From positions 1-64,000 of IMG/VR virus record IMGVR_UViG_3300009408_000001: a stretch of 64,000 nt of DNA; one strand, 5' to 3'. Of this stretch, positions 1 to 8,873 are shown piece by piece. Under the pieces are notes generated by a model. The model had not been told where the DNA came from. It saw nothing but the letters and a program-made list of their open reading frames with translations, and ran no database searches. The position numbers were made by a program, and so were the translations under genes. The DNA comes from a virus. The first letter of the stretch is position 1. Each line of letters starts with the position of its first letter.

Positions 1-96
1 CTTGTGGATGACTCCGGGGTGGCTGTTAAGGTCCGTCGGGCAATGACAACTACGGCAGAAATTGCAGCATACAACATCGTGGAAGAGGTCCACTAA
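1..96 (+). CDS. 3' end of an unidentified gene (partial)
   Basis: The first frame is open from the window edge to a TAA at 94-96 and encodes the last 31 residues of a protein that begins upstream. The tail is mixed hydrophilic and ends in EEVH. It is followed at once by a hairpin terminator, as expected for the last gene of a plus-strand operon converging on minus-strand genes. The fragment is too short to identify. Confidence 0.6.
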   Translation, partial: LVDDSGVAVKVRRAMTTTAEIAAYNIVEEVH

Positions 97-119
97 AGTA
101 GTCACCTGACAACATAGAT

Positions 120-144
120 CCCCGCCCTACTTGGGCGGGGGTTT
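120..144 (+). terminator. Hairpin terminator between convergent genes
   Basis: Perfect 8-bp stem CCCCGCCC (120-127) / GGGCGGGG (133-140) with a 5-base loop, followed by GTTTATGC. It separates the plus-strand gene ending at 96 from the minus-strand gene ending at 148 and may stop transcription in both directions. Confidence 0.8.
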
Positions 145-147
145 ATG

Positions 148-663
148 CTATATTACACCAGTCATGGCACCTAAAAACAATCGGGCTGGTCCGATAATTT
201 CACCAAAGCCATATTTATCACCACTGGCTACTGTAAACGAGGCGTACAATACCAGAACCGTTAAGGTGATGATAACCCCCTTAAGAAAGGAGTAACCCCC
301 CTTCTTTTTTTTTGCCGGTCCATACAGGTATTCCACTCTTTGTCGTTCTACTGGTACGGCACTTTGTTCTGGAAGCCGTTGTCGTTCGTGTTTGCGTCTC
401 CGCAGTTCCTCACGTACCCGACGCTTCTTTCTACGGTACCTCCATTCAGATAACTCATAGTACGCAGTAATCAAGGTAACTGTTAGTGTAGCACAAATTA
501 GTAAAATAGAACCTAGGTCTGATACACTCATACCTAGGACGTGTGGCTTTCCAGCAACGATCGACCACCAGTCCATTGGTATGTGTTCCACCACCGGAAC
601 CTCGTCTGTAACCAGTCCAGCAGCACCAATGCTACCAGCCAGCCCATTTTGCACATAAGCCAT
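148..663 (-). CDS. Membrane protein with a basic linker, function unknown
   Basis: A 171-residue protein with a clear hydrophobic segment at about residues 49-70, a very Arg/Lys-rich stretch at about 73-100 (RRKKRRVREELRRRKHERQR), a KKKK cluster, then a second membrane segment at about 128-146. The start is supported by AGGAGAAAGGT just upstream of the ATG. It lies 9 bp downstream of the RuvC-like gene in the same direction and is probably co-transcribed with it. The highly charged cytoplasmic segment between two membrane helices could bind nucleic acid or partner proteins. A holin role is possible, but no adjacent lysin supports it. I do not recognise the family. Confidence 0.75.
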   Translation of the reverse strand: MAYVQNGLAGSIGAAGLVTDEVPVVEHIPMDWWSIVAGKPHVLGMSVSDLGSILLICATLTVTLITAYYELSEWRYRRKKRRVREELRRRKHERQRLPEQSAVPVERQRVEYLYGPAKKKKGGYSFLKGVIITLTVLVLYASFTVASGDKYGFGEIIGPARLFLGAMTGVI

Positions 664-672
664 ACCTTTCTC

Positions 673-1224
673 CTACTTTCCAGAATGGGCCCACAGTCCA
701 ATACAGATAGCATCGACAGCATGTTCATCTAATGCTGAAGCGTACTGTGGTAACCAAACCCCGGGCATTCCAAATAATGCCTGGCGCATGTGGTCCTTGT
801 CAGAGCTGTTTCCTTTAACACCCATTGCAACTTTAGCCGCAGAGGGAGTAACCTTCTTATACGGGACTGTAGGGTCCCAACTCATTGTCTCTCGTATGAA
901 GGAGATCGACAACTCGTTCAGGGCTTTGAACGCCTGTGGGAAGCGTTCCATGTAGGAGGTCTCTACTGCAACCACCGTGGGTTCCCACGTTAACAGCAAG
1001 TTACGGAACGATAGGCTATATCCCATGACCGCAACTTCCCGTTCCTCGTATTGTTCTGACAAGAACGGTTTATTTCTAACTAAGTCTTTACGATGAACTG
1101 TAAAGGCCATTGGTACGTGTATCTCTCCCGTACTTAGATCCTTTTCTACGATAGCAAAACCAGTGTGAGTGGTTCCGGGATCTACAGATAAGACCCGTTC
1201 CCGGTCAGGGTATGGGATGTGCAT
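673..1224 (-). CDS. RuvC-like Holliday junction resolvase
   Basis: This 183-residue protein has the RNase H-fold signature of RuvC-family crossover junction endonucleases. The N-terminal strand LSVDPGTTHTGFAI holds D15, the second acidic residue E88 sits in VVAVETSYMERF, and the C-terminal motif DEHAVDAICIG supplies H168 and D171. A His-x-x-Asp pair in place of Asp-x-x-Asp is also known in Thermus RuvC, so the active site looks complete. The length is typical (about 170-185 aa). In phages such enzymes resolve recombination and replication branches before packaging. GGAG lies 9 bases before the ATG. It is followed by a membrane protein gene and preceded by probable virion genes, so it may be expressed late. 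Confidence 0.9.
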   Translation of the reverse strand: MHIPYPDRERVLSVDPGTTHTGFAIVEKDLSTGEIHVPMAFTVHRKDLVRNKPFLSEQYEEREVAVMGYSLSFRNLLLTWEPTVVAVETSYMERFPQAFKALNELSISFIRETMSWDPTVPYKKVTPSAAKVAMGVKGNSSDKDHMRQALFGMPGVWLPQYASALDEHAVDAICIGLWAHSGK

Positions 1225-1248
1225 TATTTATCGCTCCACTGTTATGTC

Positions 1249-2079
1249 CTAAGACCTCAAAGGAACGTCAGTGGCTTCAGAGTAAGTTTGTCTGAAACCA
1301 CGTGACGTGATTTCCAGAACGACCATAACAGGAACATGTGCGGCAATTTGTGCCCCGACTGCTTCTTCGTAGGTAATGTTAATCCCACCTAATGTGGAAT
1401 CTACCTGCGTTGGAACAGCTTGCACTACCGCCATCTCTGATATGACTGCCAATCCTGGATCGCCGTATATCGTCAAACACGCCTCCATCATCTCTGCCAC
1501 GTCAGAAGCAGTGATCACGAACTCACTGTTTGTCGCTACCGAGGCCAAAGTTTGTCCAACAACAATTGCATTTGCATCTGTAGCAATAGCGGTTGGGTGT
1601 AACTGACTGCTTGTTGCAGTATATTCTTCACTGGTCGACACCCCATCAATGGTAGTCACAATCTCAACAATTGGTAACGCAGTGTCAAACGGAATTCGCT
1701 TTAGGTAGTATGCAAAATAATCTACACCCGAAACGGTTATCAATGTCCGCATCCCATACCCTGTTCGTTCAGCGACGGTTAAGTCATTTGAAACCGGACG
1801 GATAATAAAGGGAATGTGTTCATATAGCGCCGCATCGGTTGGGGAATGTACTGCTGTACCAATCGCGGTCTTGTTATCCGTAGTTTGTCTCCACAGGTGT
1901 GCCCCTCGACCAGCAGCCACGTAATGGTTTTGTGGGTACGTGCCATTAGGGTATGTCGCATCGGGCTGCACTGAGAACAGTTCGTTTAAGGTTGAGTATG
2001 CCATAGGGGTGTAGACTTGTTGCTTCTTTTGACATTGCTCAAGCATCGAACTGTAAATGGTCTTTGTTGTTTCGAACAT
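1249..2079 (-). CDS. Probable virion protein, unrecognised
   Basis: I place the start at the ATG 2077-2079 (MFETTKTIYSS), because AAGGAAGAACC precedes it directly; the open frame extends 13 codons further upstream without a ribosome site and into the neighbouring gene. The 276-residue product is rich in Thr, Val and Ala and looks beta-rich, without signal peptide or membrane segment. It is followed by the RuvC-like gene and preceded, 10 bp away, by the 690-aa gene on the same strand. A structural role is inferred from position and composition only. Confidence 0.7.
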   Translation of the reverse strand: MFETTKTIYSSMLEQCQKKQQVYTPMAYSTLNELFSVQPDATYPNGTYPQNHYVAAGRGAHLWRQTTDNKTAIGTAVHSPTDAALYEHIPFIIRPVSNDLTVAERTGYGMRTLITVSGVDYFAYYLKRIPFDTALPIVEIVTTIDGVSTSEEYTATSSQLHPTAIATDANAIVVGQTLASVATNSEFVITASDVAEMMEACLTIYGDPGLAVISEMAVVQAVPTQVDSTLGGINITYEEAVGAQIAAHVPVMVVLEITSRGFRQTYSEATDVPLRS

Positions 2080-2089
2080 GGTTCTTCCT

Positions 2090-4162
2090 TTATAGTAAAA
2101 TGGTTTCGGTCCGCCCACCTACGGCCGACCCGCTGTGCAGTACGCTGATGCCAGTCTGGTATATGCTGGACGTTGGCCTGGACATGGCCATAGGGACTAA
2201 TTCGTTTGAACCGTATGTTTCCACCGCAATGGATGTAATGACCGTACCTCGATCTACATTGCTGAACAGTTCTTGAGAGACTGCCCTTCCCATTGCCCCG
2301 GTCAACACAACTGCTTCTCCGTCTGCCTCGGTAGAGACTCCTGCCGGATATGTCCCAATGTCGCTATTTCTTGGACCCGCTCTTTTCTTCTTACCCTTTA
2401 CATACATGCACCCATAGCTGGTTAGTGTACGGAGGATGTCAGTCATTGCATTGAACCGGGCATCGGTGTTACCAGATAGGTACGACGAACCGGTTATCGC
2501 TTCGAGTACGGTTCCTACCAAATCACCAGGGTCGCTACTTTCAATGCCCGTTAGGTTCAGGCTTTTAGCCCACGTGCCATAGGACATGTCCTCCGGACCA
2601 AGTGCAACGGACATAGTGGTAAACAACGACTGCATCACCTTCTTTGTTTCTCCACGGAACCGTGCTGTTACGGTACCTACCATGTAGGTGTACATTTTGT
2701 AGTACGCGATAGAACAGGCATTGGCATAGGTTGCGAGTTCCCCAGTCGTACGAATGGGTACCATTTTAGGTAACAGCGAGTACAGGTAGTCCACCGCACC
2801 TGTGTCCCGGTATTTCTTAGACACACTGGCGTACAGTAGATTGATTGGTACCGGCTCCACTGGGGTTACCCCATATATCTGGACACGCGGTATCAAATCG
2901 TCAGGGCTTCCACCGTCTGCCAGGTTCAACGCATACATGAGTAAAACCGCAGCGTCTTTAGATGACAGAGTCACGTCTACCTGACCCGGTTGCCGTAAGG
3001 TCATTATGGTTGGGAAGTAATCCACGGATGCCGCGTAAAACCAAGTCTGCAAAGTAAGGAAATCCACATTAGCGATGTCCTCGTTAGGAGCGTACTCTTG
3101 CTTCAGCTCAACAAGCCCAGTTGGAACCGCATCTACGGTCGTTGCCGAAATGGTTCTCCGCATCGTGGCGGTATCCTCATCTCGTTCCAAGTCATTCCAC
3201 AGGGCCAGTCCTGTCATGTCCCCGTATACGTGCTCTGTGTCCTCTCTGTGGTCTTTACGTATCTCAGTCCTTGCGTTAGCATATCCTGTAGGTATAAAGG
3301 CCGGAGAACACACCCTGTCCCTTATAAGGTGTTCTTCGGTCTGGGTTATCTCATATCGGAACGCCTTAATCCTAGCCGGTTCGGTTATGTTCTTTTGCAA
3401 AAGCAACATGGTACTGTCTTTACCCACGTTGTGTTTGATGTATCGGATGTTCCTATACAGGAACAGTGCTTGCTTATGGGTAAGGTGTTCCCGATACCGA
3501 GAAAGTCCCATGTTACTGGACAGGTAGTTCCACAGGTGAAAAGACCCCACCGAGGAGGTATGACAGTTCCTAAGTCTTATTGAGATTACTTCAAGTGCAA
3601 GGGTTTGGTACATGACCGCCAAGTAAGAAGCCGCATATAAGGGGTGGGATACAGAGTATGCCGATACCACCCAGCGTTGTAGGAAGGAGTACAACCATTC
3701 CTGCAATCCGGAAATTAAGTTATCTTCTCCCTCGCCAACCAGCGTTTTATCATACGTCATGATCGTGTGGTCAGGTGAAGATATTGCCGTCTCCATCTCT
3801 ACAGGATAAAAAATCCTGGGGATTAAGTTTACCTGGTCAGGATACCGCTTGAGGAGTTCTTTGTGATATATCCCACGTGGACCGTATTCTGATCGTGTGA
3901 TTGGATGATCTTTAAGTACCTCAGGTGACAAGGTTATTTCAAGGTGACTGTCCGAGGAAACAACCTTGATCTCACTGTCGGATTCATGGTACAGTCCAGC
4001 CAGGTTAAGGTAGGTCTTCCATGTCCGTGGGTCGTCTAGGACCAGGTATCCCATGTAAGTTAAGTATTCATTTACCTGCTCAATACTGTGATGGGACTTG
4101 ATCACCATTCCTCGAATGAGCGTAATTGACTCTTTTAAGTAAAGTCTATATTCCGCGTTCAT
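2090..4162 (-). CDS. Large unrecognised protein, probably virion-associated
   Basis: A 690-residue protein without signal peptide or membrane segments. The N-terminal half looks mainly helical and rich in Tyr, Leu, Arg and His. It contains a basic patch GKKKRAGPRN near residue 588. The gene is divergent from the portal candidate at 4235 and is the first gene of a four-gene minus-strand run that includes the RuvC-like resolvase. In jumbo phages proteins of this size beside the portal are usually head, neck or tail components, but no diagnostic motif was seen here. Confidence 0.7.
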   Translation of the reverse strand: MNAEYRLYLKESITLIRGMVIKSHHSIEQVNEYLTYMGYLVLDDPRTWKTYLNLAGLYHESDSEIKVVSSDSHLEITLSPEVLKDHPITRSEYGPRGIYHKELLKRYPDQVNLIPRIFYPVEMETAISSPDHTIMTYDKTLVGEGEDNLISGLQEWLYSFLQRWVVSAYSVSHPLYAASYLAVMYQTLALEVISIRLRNCHTSSVGSFHLWNYLSSNMGLSRYREHLTHKQALFLYRNIRYIKHNVGKDSTMLLLQKNITEPARIKAFRYEITQTEEHLIRDRVCSPAFIPTGYANARTEIRKDHREDTEHVYGDMTGLALWNDLERDEDTATMRRTISATTVDAVPTGLVELKQEYAPNEDIANVDFLTLQTWFYAASVDYFPTIMTLRQPGQVDVTLSSKDAAVLLMYALNLADGGSPDDLIPRVQIYGVTPVEPVPINLLYASVSKKYRDTGAVDYLYSLLPKMVPIRTTGELATYANACSIAYYKMYTYMVGTVTARFRGETKKVMQSLFTTMSVALGPEDMSYGTWAKSLNLTGIESSDPGDLVGTVLEAITGSSYLSGNTDARFNAMTDILRTLTSYGCMYVKGKKKRAGPRNSDIGTYPAGVSTEADGEAVVLTGAMGRAVSQELFSNVDRGTVITSIAVETYGSNELVPMAMSRPTSSIYQTGISVLHSGSAVGGRTETILL

Positions 4163-4234
4163 AGTGTATTACTCGTTCTAAGGTAACGGTGCAGGTCGCA
4201 CCACTCATACAATTTATAGGGGTCTGTAACAACC
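4163..4234. promoter_or_regulatory. Divergent intergenic region with presumed promoters
   Basis: These 72 bp separate the starts of two large divergent genes, so promoters for both strands are expected here. An AT-rich ATACAATTTATAGGG lies before the plus-strand gene. No copy of the CATATTACC promoter motif used elsewhere in the window is present, which fits late genes using a different signal. Confidence 0.4.
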
Positions 4235-6595
4235 ATGGCTAAGGGTAAGGATAAAGATAAAATGCCTCCAACGACGAAACCAGCGGCGGTGGCAGCTAAA
4301 GCAACAATTGACGCAAGGGTGTACTTGCCTACCACTAAGAAAAGAAACGCCGGTAAAACACAGAACCTCGATGGGGTTGTACAGGCCCTGTTGAAAAATG
4401 TGACCGACTCCATGGATGACAATTCGGCACACATGCGGTTGCTTCCTGACATAAAGCTCGTCATGCGGGTACTCGTGGCATCCATCCTTTCACCTAAGGA
4501 CTTGCTCGAACCCACTTTAAACTTCACCGCCAAATCCCCAGACACCTCTAAAGAGTTACCGGCTGGGTTACTAAACGAGATATCGGAGTACTTCACAACC
4601 GATGAGGGGTATAACCTTCTTCCAAAATTGCAGAACATGTTAGAAGAAGCGTTGTTTAAGGTTGGGTCGTTCACCTTACTTACATTGCCGGAGTCAACCA
4701 TAGTAGACCTTGTTCAGGAAACAAAGGCATATACTGCCGCACGTAACAATCTGGGCCTAGAGTCATACGGTGCAACTACCCCGGTGATATGGGGTAACCA
4801 ACCGGGTACAACAAAGATGTCAAACCTGGGTACCCTTTACAGCGACAAAGGATCGCGTTTCCGGTTACCCGAACTCATCAAACGAGATAGGTCAAACAGT
4901 ACCGCTAAGTCGTATGGCATGGAGAGTTTCTCGGCACCGGGAATACCCATGCGTAAGGTCGGAAACAGTGGTCCTGGTGAGAACGATGAGTCCACTCCTC
5001 TCGTTAAGATTGTACCTGCTGATTGTGTCTTACCTATTGTCGGGGACGGGGAACCACGTGGGTACATGTTGTTAACCTCTAGGTCCGGTAGTTTCGTGTC
5101 CAGAACAAAGAGTGATTCGGCTATCACTGCAATGCGGAAAGAATTACTTAAGCAAGCAGCGTCCTCTGCACTGGGTAACTTAATGCGTGCAACCGGCATG
5201 GAGACAAAGCAAACCGAAGTACTGGAACGCCCTGAAGAATTGCTGGCGGCGTACTCTGAAAGTATTGATGCTGAGATTCTAGAACAGTTAGAGACAGGGG
5301 GCGGTGAGGCAGGAGAACTTTCTGTGTCCGCATCCAATGAGGTATACGCCCTCATGCTTACCAGGGCACTGGCCGGAATTCCAACGGTGTTGATGTTTGT
5401 ACCCCCCGAACTGGTTACTTACTACGCCTTCGATAAAAACAAGTTGGGTATCGGGGTTTCCATTCTGGAGGAGACCAAAGATTATGGCCTGTTACGTGCT
5501 ACGCTTATGATCTCCATGGTAATGTCAAGCATAAAGAACGGGGTGGGCCACAGTAAGCTCTCCATTGAACTGGATGATGATGATCCAGATGCACCCACTA
5601 CCATTGACCAGGTCATGCAGAACCACGCGGGTTACCAGGTGAATCTATTTCACGATTCATTTCGGTCCTTCCCGGAAATCGCAGAAAGTCTACAGCGGGC
5701 AGGAGTCGAGTTAGAAGTTACCGGTGGTGATACTTTCCCAGGAACAAAAAGTTCATTGGAAGACGCGTCCCGGGATCACCAGACTCCTGACACGGATCTA
5801 CTAGATACACTCCGAAGATGGGAGTATTCTGGTTGGGGGGTTCAACCCGAGATGATTGACAGCACCCTTGAAGGGGAGTTAGCCACCTCTGTAGTATCTC
5901 GGTCAACCATGTTTGCTAAGACGGTGATTGGGTATGCTTCAATATCTGGTTCACACCTATCACACTTTGTGAGGTACTACATCTTCTCTTCTGGTAAGTT
6001 AATCAAGAAGATAAAAGAAGAATACCCGGATGAAGAAGATCGTCGGAAATTCATTAACAGTATCGAGGTAAAGCACCCAATGCCAGATCTGGTTAAGATC
6101 AAAGCACAGTCTGATGCGCTTGAGGAATACACCAACCTTGTAGAGTCGGTTACCAGGTCTGCGGTATCCGAAGACATGTTATCGGAGTTAATGGACGGTG
6201 ACATTGATGCCAGTGTAATGGAGAGTATCCGGAATTCATTCTCTTCCGCCATTATTCGAGATTGGATAAAGGACCAGAATATCCTCCCAGAGGTACATGA
6301 GCTCTTTTCCTCCGAAGGTGGTGAGGTCTTAACAGATCGTATCACTGGACACAATGAGACCCTAATGAAGATCATGGGTAAGGTCATTACCAAGCTGTCC
6401 AAGACCGAACGTAAAGTCGGAGATAAGATCGACAAGGCACGCAATCCTCCTGAGCCAGAAGAAGAACCCACACCAGAACAACCTAGTACAGAAGAACCCA
6501 CACCAGAACAACCTAGTACAGAAGAACCCACATCAGAACAACCTGGTCCAGAAGAACCTGGTCCAGAAGAACCTGGTCTAGTAGGAGAGTTGTAG
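4235..6595 (+). CDS. Candidate portal protein with a Pro/Glu repeat tail
   Basis: A 786-residue soluble protein. The middle has features seen in large-phage portal proteins: an acidic patch DDDDPDAPT (about residues 448-456), then GVQPEMIDSTLEGELATS near residue 545 followed by a long helical segment (SRSTMFAKTVIGYA), matching the portal pattern of a 'wing/stem' helix after a metal- or adaptor-facing loop. The C-terminal part is helical and charged. The last 45 residues are tandem repeats of EEPTPEQPST, then EEPGP, a low-complexity tail unusual in portals. The start follows an AGGGG stretch, and the N-terminus MAKGKDKDK is basic. Size and gene neighbourhood support a head protein. Another large capsid component cannot be excluded. 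Confidence 0.5.
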   Translation: MAKGKDKDKMPPTTKPAAVAAKATIDARVYLPTTKKRNAGKTQNLDGVVQALLKNVTDSMDDNSAHMRLLPDIKLVMRVLVASILSPKDLLEPTLNFTAKSPDTSKELPAGLLNEISEYFTTDEGYNLLPKLQNMLEEALFKVGSFTLLTLPESTIVDLVQETKAYTAARNNLGLESYGATTPVIWGNQPGTTKMSNLGTLYSDKGSRFRLPELIKRDRSNSTAKSYGMESFSAPGIPMRKVGNSGPGENDESTPLVKIVPADCVLPIVGDGEPRGYMLLTSRSGSFVSRTKSDSAITAMRKELLKQAASSALGNLMRATGMETKQTEVLERPEELLAAYSESIDAEILEQLETGGGEAGELSVSASNEVYALMLTRALAGIPTVLMFVPPELVTYYAFDKNKLGIGVSILEETKDYGLLRATLMISMVMSSIKNGVGHSKLSIELDDDDPDAPTTIDQVMQNHAGYQVNLFHDSFRSFPEIAESLQRAGVELEVTGGDTFPGTKSSLEDASRDHQTPDTDLLDTLRRWEYSGWGVQPEMIDSTLEGELATSVVSRSTMFAKTVIGYASISGSHLSHFVRYYIFSSGKLIKKIKEEYPDEEDRRKFINSIEVKHPMPDLVKIKAQSDALEEYTNLVESVTRSAVSEDMLSELMDGDIDASVMESIRNSFSSAIIRDWIKDQNILPEVHELFSSEGGEVLTDRITGHNETLMKIMGKVITKLSKTERKVGDKIDKARNPPEPEEEPTPEQPSTEEPTPEQPSTEEPTSEQPGPEEPGPEEPGLVGEL
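6461..6580 (+). repeat. In-frame tandem repeats (30 bp then 15 bp)
   Basis: Three head-to-tail 30-bp units start at 6461, 6491 and 6521, each beginning GAAGAACCCACA. They are followed by two 15-bp units GAAGAACCTGGTCCA at 6551 and 6566. They encode the Pro/Glu/Gln/Thr tail of the preceding gene and are multiples of three, so copy-number change would keep the frame. Confidence 0.9.
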
Positions 6596-6596
6596 G

Positions 6597-7013
6597 ATGA
6601 AGTACATCCACTTGGTTATACCGGGAAATGAACAAGTTGTACCATATTGTGATATTTTATGTGCTGAAAAGGACCTTGTCGTAGGTCACTTTCCACTGGC
6701 AGGAGGAACCCCGGGTGAGGCGATCGTTGTCAAAACCACGAGGGTTCCATCCTGTCGGTACATTGATGTCCGTGTTCCAGAAAAGTGCGGGTGGTCCCAA
6801 CTCGGCAGGGTTCGCATACACGGGACAGGTGACATCGCGTGGGTAGATGTATTTACCCTTCTGGGAGAGAGACGTATAGTGGTATCACAACATGCACCTG
6901 GCGAGACAGAAGTCTATTCAGTGTATGACCACGATGGTAACGGGTGGTGGGTTAAGTCGTTGTCTCTGACAGAGTTATTTGTTCTGTCTGTGTCACTGGT
7001 ACCGCCCGAGTAA
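6597..7013 (+). CDS. Hypothetical beta-rich protein
   Basis: A 138-residue soluble protein starting one base after the stop of the portal candidate, with a GGAGAG ribosome site lying inside that gene's end. The sequence alternates hydrophobic and charged residues with many Gly, Val and Trp, and ends in a hydrophobic stretch LFVLSVSLVPPE. No family recognised. Translational coupling to the upstream gene is likely. Confidence 0.65.
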   Translation: MKYIHLVIPGNEQVVPYCDILCAEKDLVVGHFPLAGGTPGEAIVVKTTRVPSCRYIDVRVPEKCGWSQLGRVRIHGTGDIAWVDVFTLLGERRIVVSQHAPGETEVYSVYDHDGNGWWVKSLSLTELFVLSVSLVPPE

Positions 7014-7071
7014 TCGGTGTGTCTTGGCGAGATAGGTATCCATTCGGATACCACTTACCAGGAAGGATCGC

Positions 7072-7221
7072 ATGACTAAATATGAAATGATAGAAGCGGG
7101 TCTAACGGGTACGGTAGTTTCGGTACTTCTGTACATGATAACCCAAACCTGGTTGGATATGTATGATCCACCGGTAATGATCCGGGCGGTGGATACCATT
7201 GTACTCGGACTTAGAGGATGA
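7072..7221 (+). CDS. Small single-span membrane protein
   Basis: A 49-residue frame preceded by AGGAAGGATCGC. The predicted membrane helix covers about residues 10-24 (GLTGTVVSVLLYMIT), after a short N-terminal head MTKYEMIEA, and a short amphipathic tail follows. It is the first of three consecutive tiny membrane genes. Family unknown. Confidence 0.55.
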   Translation: MTKYEMIEAGLTGTVVSVLLYMITQTWLDMYDPPVMIRAVDTIVLGLRG

Positions 7222-7225
7222 ATAA

Positions 7226-7396
7226 ATGCTTAAGTGTGACACCATTATAGTTGGGGCTGGGATCGTCACGGGAGTAATTAGTCTCTTATTGGCAGCCAGC
7301 GTTATCTACGGCGGCAGCCTGACCTCTCAGCTAGAGGAAACAAAAATGCTACTTAGGGAGAGTCAAACGGTAGCCGCTCTATGTAACCGCAAGTAG
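7226..7396 (+). CDS. Small single-span membrane protein
   Basis: A 56-residue frame four bases after the previous stop. A hydrophobic helix runs from about residue 7 to 27 (IIVGAGIVTGVISLLLAASV) and a charged tail follows (QLEETKMLLRESQ), so it is probably anchored with the C-terminal part as a short helix. The ribosome site is weak (TTAGAGGATGA), suggesting coupling to the preceding gene. Confidence 0.55.
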   Translation: MLKCDTIIVGAGIVTGVISLLLAASVIYGGSLTSQLEETKMLLRESQTVAALCNRK

Positions 7397-7401
7397 TCAC
7401 C

Positions 7402-7524
7402 ATGTGGACCTATGACAAAGTGGTAGACGTGGTTTCTTTATTCTCTGTAACCGCCATATTGGTGACGTACATAGCGAAGACAGTATATCTGTATTGGTTA
7501 TTTATGTCATACATGGGCGACTAA
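7402..7524 (+). CDS. Small membrane protein
   Basis: A 40-residue frame, almost entirely hydrophobic and aromatic after MWTYDK, with one membrane helix at about residues 9-36. It starts six bases after the previous stop and ends before a GC-rich stretch containing CCCGG-TGTA-CCGGG. Function unknown; one of the very small membrane proteins typical of this window. Confidence 0.45.
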   Translation: MWTYDKVVDVVSLFSVTAILVTYIAKTVYLYWLFMSYMGD

Positions 7525-7609
7525 CCCCCGGTGTACCCGGGACTCGGCGAGGCGTGTTGAAGACATTACGTTCGACATAGGTCGGACAAACGTTAACACG
7601 GTGGTTATC

Positions 7610-8203
7610 ATGAACAATGATATCTTTTACGATGAAGTCGCCAACGCCCCTTATGTAGAGTCCGGTGATAAGTCAACGGTCCTTTTGGGACTGCCTACCG
7701 ATTCGGGCGGAATCGGAAAAGTCGAGGTTTACCAGGGAACAGGACCTGGAAAGCGAGTGAAGGTATGCGAGCTTACCATGGAAATAGGGGATCGTGGGTA
7801 CGGGTTCGGTGGGGCCTTAGGACTATCTCGAAACGGAAATGTACTTGCAGTGGGTTCATCTCCACCAGACGAGGTGTTTGGAACATGTGGGACTGTGTTC
7901 TTATACCTTAAAACTGGGAAGCAGGAGTGGACAAGGGTAACCTCACTCGCTATAACTGGAACAGGACTGGAAAAAGATTACCAGTTGTTCACAGAAGACA
8001 TTGTCATTTCAAAAGGGGGGCTTACCTTAGTTATCGGTGGTGGTACATCACACTACGGGGGCTTGGTTACCTTTAACCTGGACGTTAAGAATGCAGTGTG
8101 GTTATCCACGGGTGCGTTTATAGACAAGGATTCAGGGGAAACCCAATCTGACGCTGCTGTCTCTACACTGGGGCGACTACGTGGTTTGTGGAGTAAGACA
8201 TGA
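7610..8203 (+). CDS. Beta-propeller-like (FG-GAP-type) protein
   Basis: I use the ATG at 7610; an in-frame GTG at 7601 has no better ribosome site. The 197-residue product shows two or three blade-like units of the FG-GAP type: YGFGGALGLSRNGNVLAVGSS followed by a strand with GTVFLY, then DYQLFTEDIVISKGGLTLVIGGG. It is too short to close a propeller alone and may pair with the overlapping downstream gene, which carries similar blades. The stop overlaps the next start (ATGA). It may be part of a three-gene propeller operon, 7610-9401. Confidence 0.65.
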   Translation: MNNDIFYDEVANAPYVESGDKSTVLLGLPTDSGGIGKVEVYQGTGPGKRVKVCELTMEIGDRGYGFGGALGLSRNGNVLAVGSSPPDEVFGTCGTVFLYLKTGKQEWTRVTSLAITGTGLEKDYQLFTEDIVISKGGLTLVIGGGTSHYGGLVTFNLDVKNAVWLSTGAFIDKDSGETQSDAAVSTLGRLRGLWSKT

Positions 8204-8862
8204 ACAGCCTTGCTTCCGGGGCGGTTGTTTCTTACCTCTCTGGGAGGCCAGTACCTGGGTTCCCAGTCAGCGTGTCTAAGGACGGAAACATTGCAGTGGT
8301 GGGTATGCCATATTACGGCGGAGGGACAGGTAGGGTGTTTGTCCACAGGTACGTTGACAAACACTGGACTGAAATAGCTACCCTATCTACAGACGACCCA
8401 GATGTTGGGTTTTACGGAAAGGGGGTTGGTTTGTCTGATAACGGGACTACCCTAGCCGTACTATCTGCTTCCCAGCTTCCTTCTGGTCGGCACCTTGCCA
8501 CCGCATTGGAGTGTTTTAAGTTGGGACCGGGTGGTAGACTCACGCCTATTTACACGGCACTTCTGTTCTCTAGTACACCCTGGGAATATTCCAGAGTGTC
8601 CGTATCGGATGATTCCATGGTTTGTATTTTAATGGATAAGTTCGGTGCGATGCGCGCCGTAAAACGGGTGGTCAATAGTGTGGGATATGCTTATGATCTG
8701 GACCCACCAGAACATACTGCACTTGCGGTTACTGCCCCTGTGAAGAAAGAGCCACGCTACTGGGGAGGTACACTCAGCAGCATTGAGTTCGTCTCCACGG
8801 GTTTTGTACTGGGACTTGGCTTTTGGGCAATGGAATGGCTCTTAGTTAAACTGTCGCCATAA
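8200..8862 (+). CDS. Beta-propeller-like protein with C-terminal membrane anchor
   Basis: A 220-residue protein with FG-GAP-type blades (GFPVSVSKDGNIAVVGMP with a GRVFVHRY strand, and FYGKGVGLSDNGTTLAVLSA). The C-terminal hydrophobic segment at about residues 198-216 (GFVLGLGFWAMEWLLVKL) looks like a tail anchor. ATGA overlap with the upstream gene implies translational coupling. It is probably a membrane-tethered propeller domain; a partner or ligand cannot be predicted. Confidence 0.65.
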   Translation: MNSLASGAVVSYLSGRPVPGFPVSVSKDGNIAVVGMPYYGGGTGRVFVHRYVDKHWTEIATLSTDDPDVGFYGKGVGLSDNGTTLAVLSASQLPSGRHLATALECFKLGPGGRLTPIYTALLFSSTPWEYSRVSVSDDSMVCILMDKFGAMRAVKRVVNSVGYAYDLDPPEHTALAVTAPVKKEPRYWGGTLSSIEFVSTGFVLGLGFWAMEWLLVKLSP

Positions 8863-8873
8863 AGGAAGACGAC

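Noticed and set aside
3075-3583. Two overlapping plus-strand frames of 150 and 161 codons
   Set aside because: Both sit inside the minus-strand 690-aa gene, lack ribosome sites and have shadow-like composition.
5977-6531. 184-codon minus-strand frame ending in Gly/Ser/Val repeats
   Set aside because: The repeats are the complement of the in-frame Pro/Glu repeats of the portal candidate; no independent start signal.
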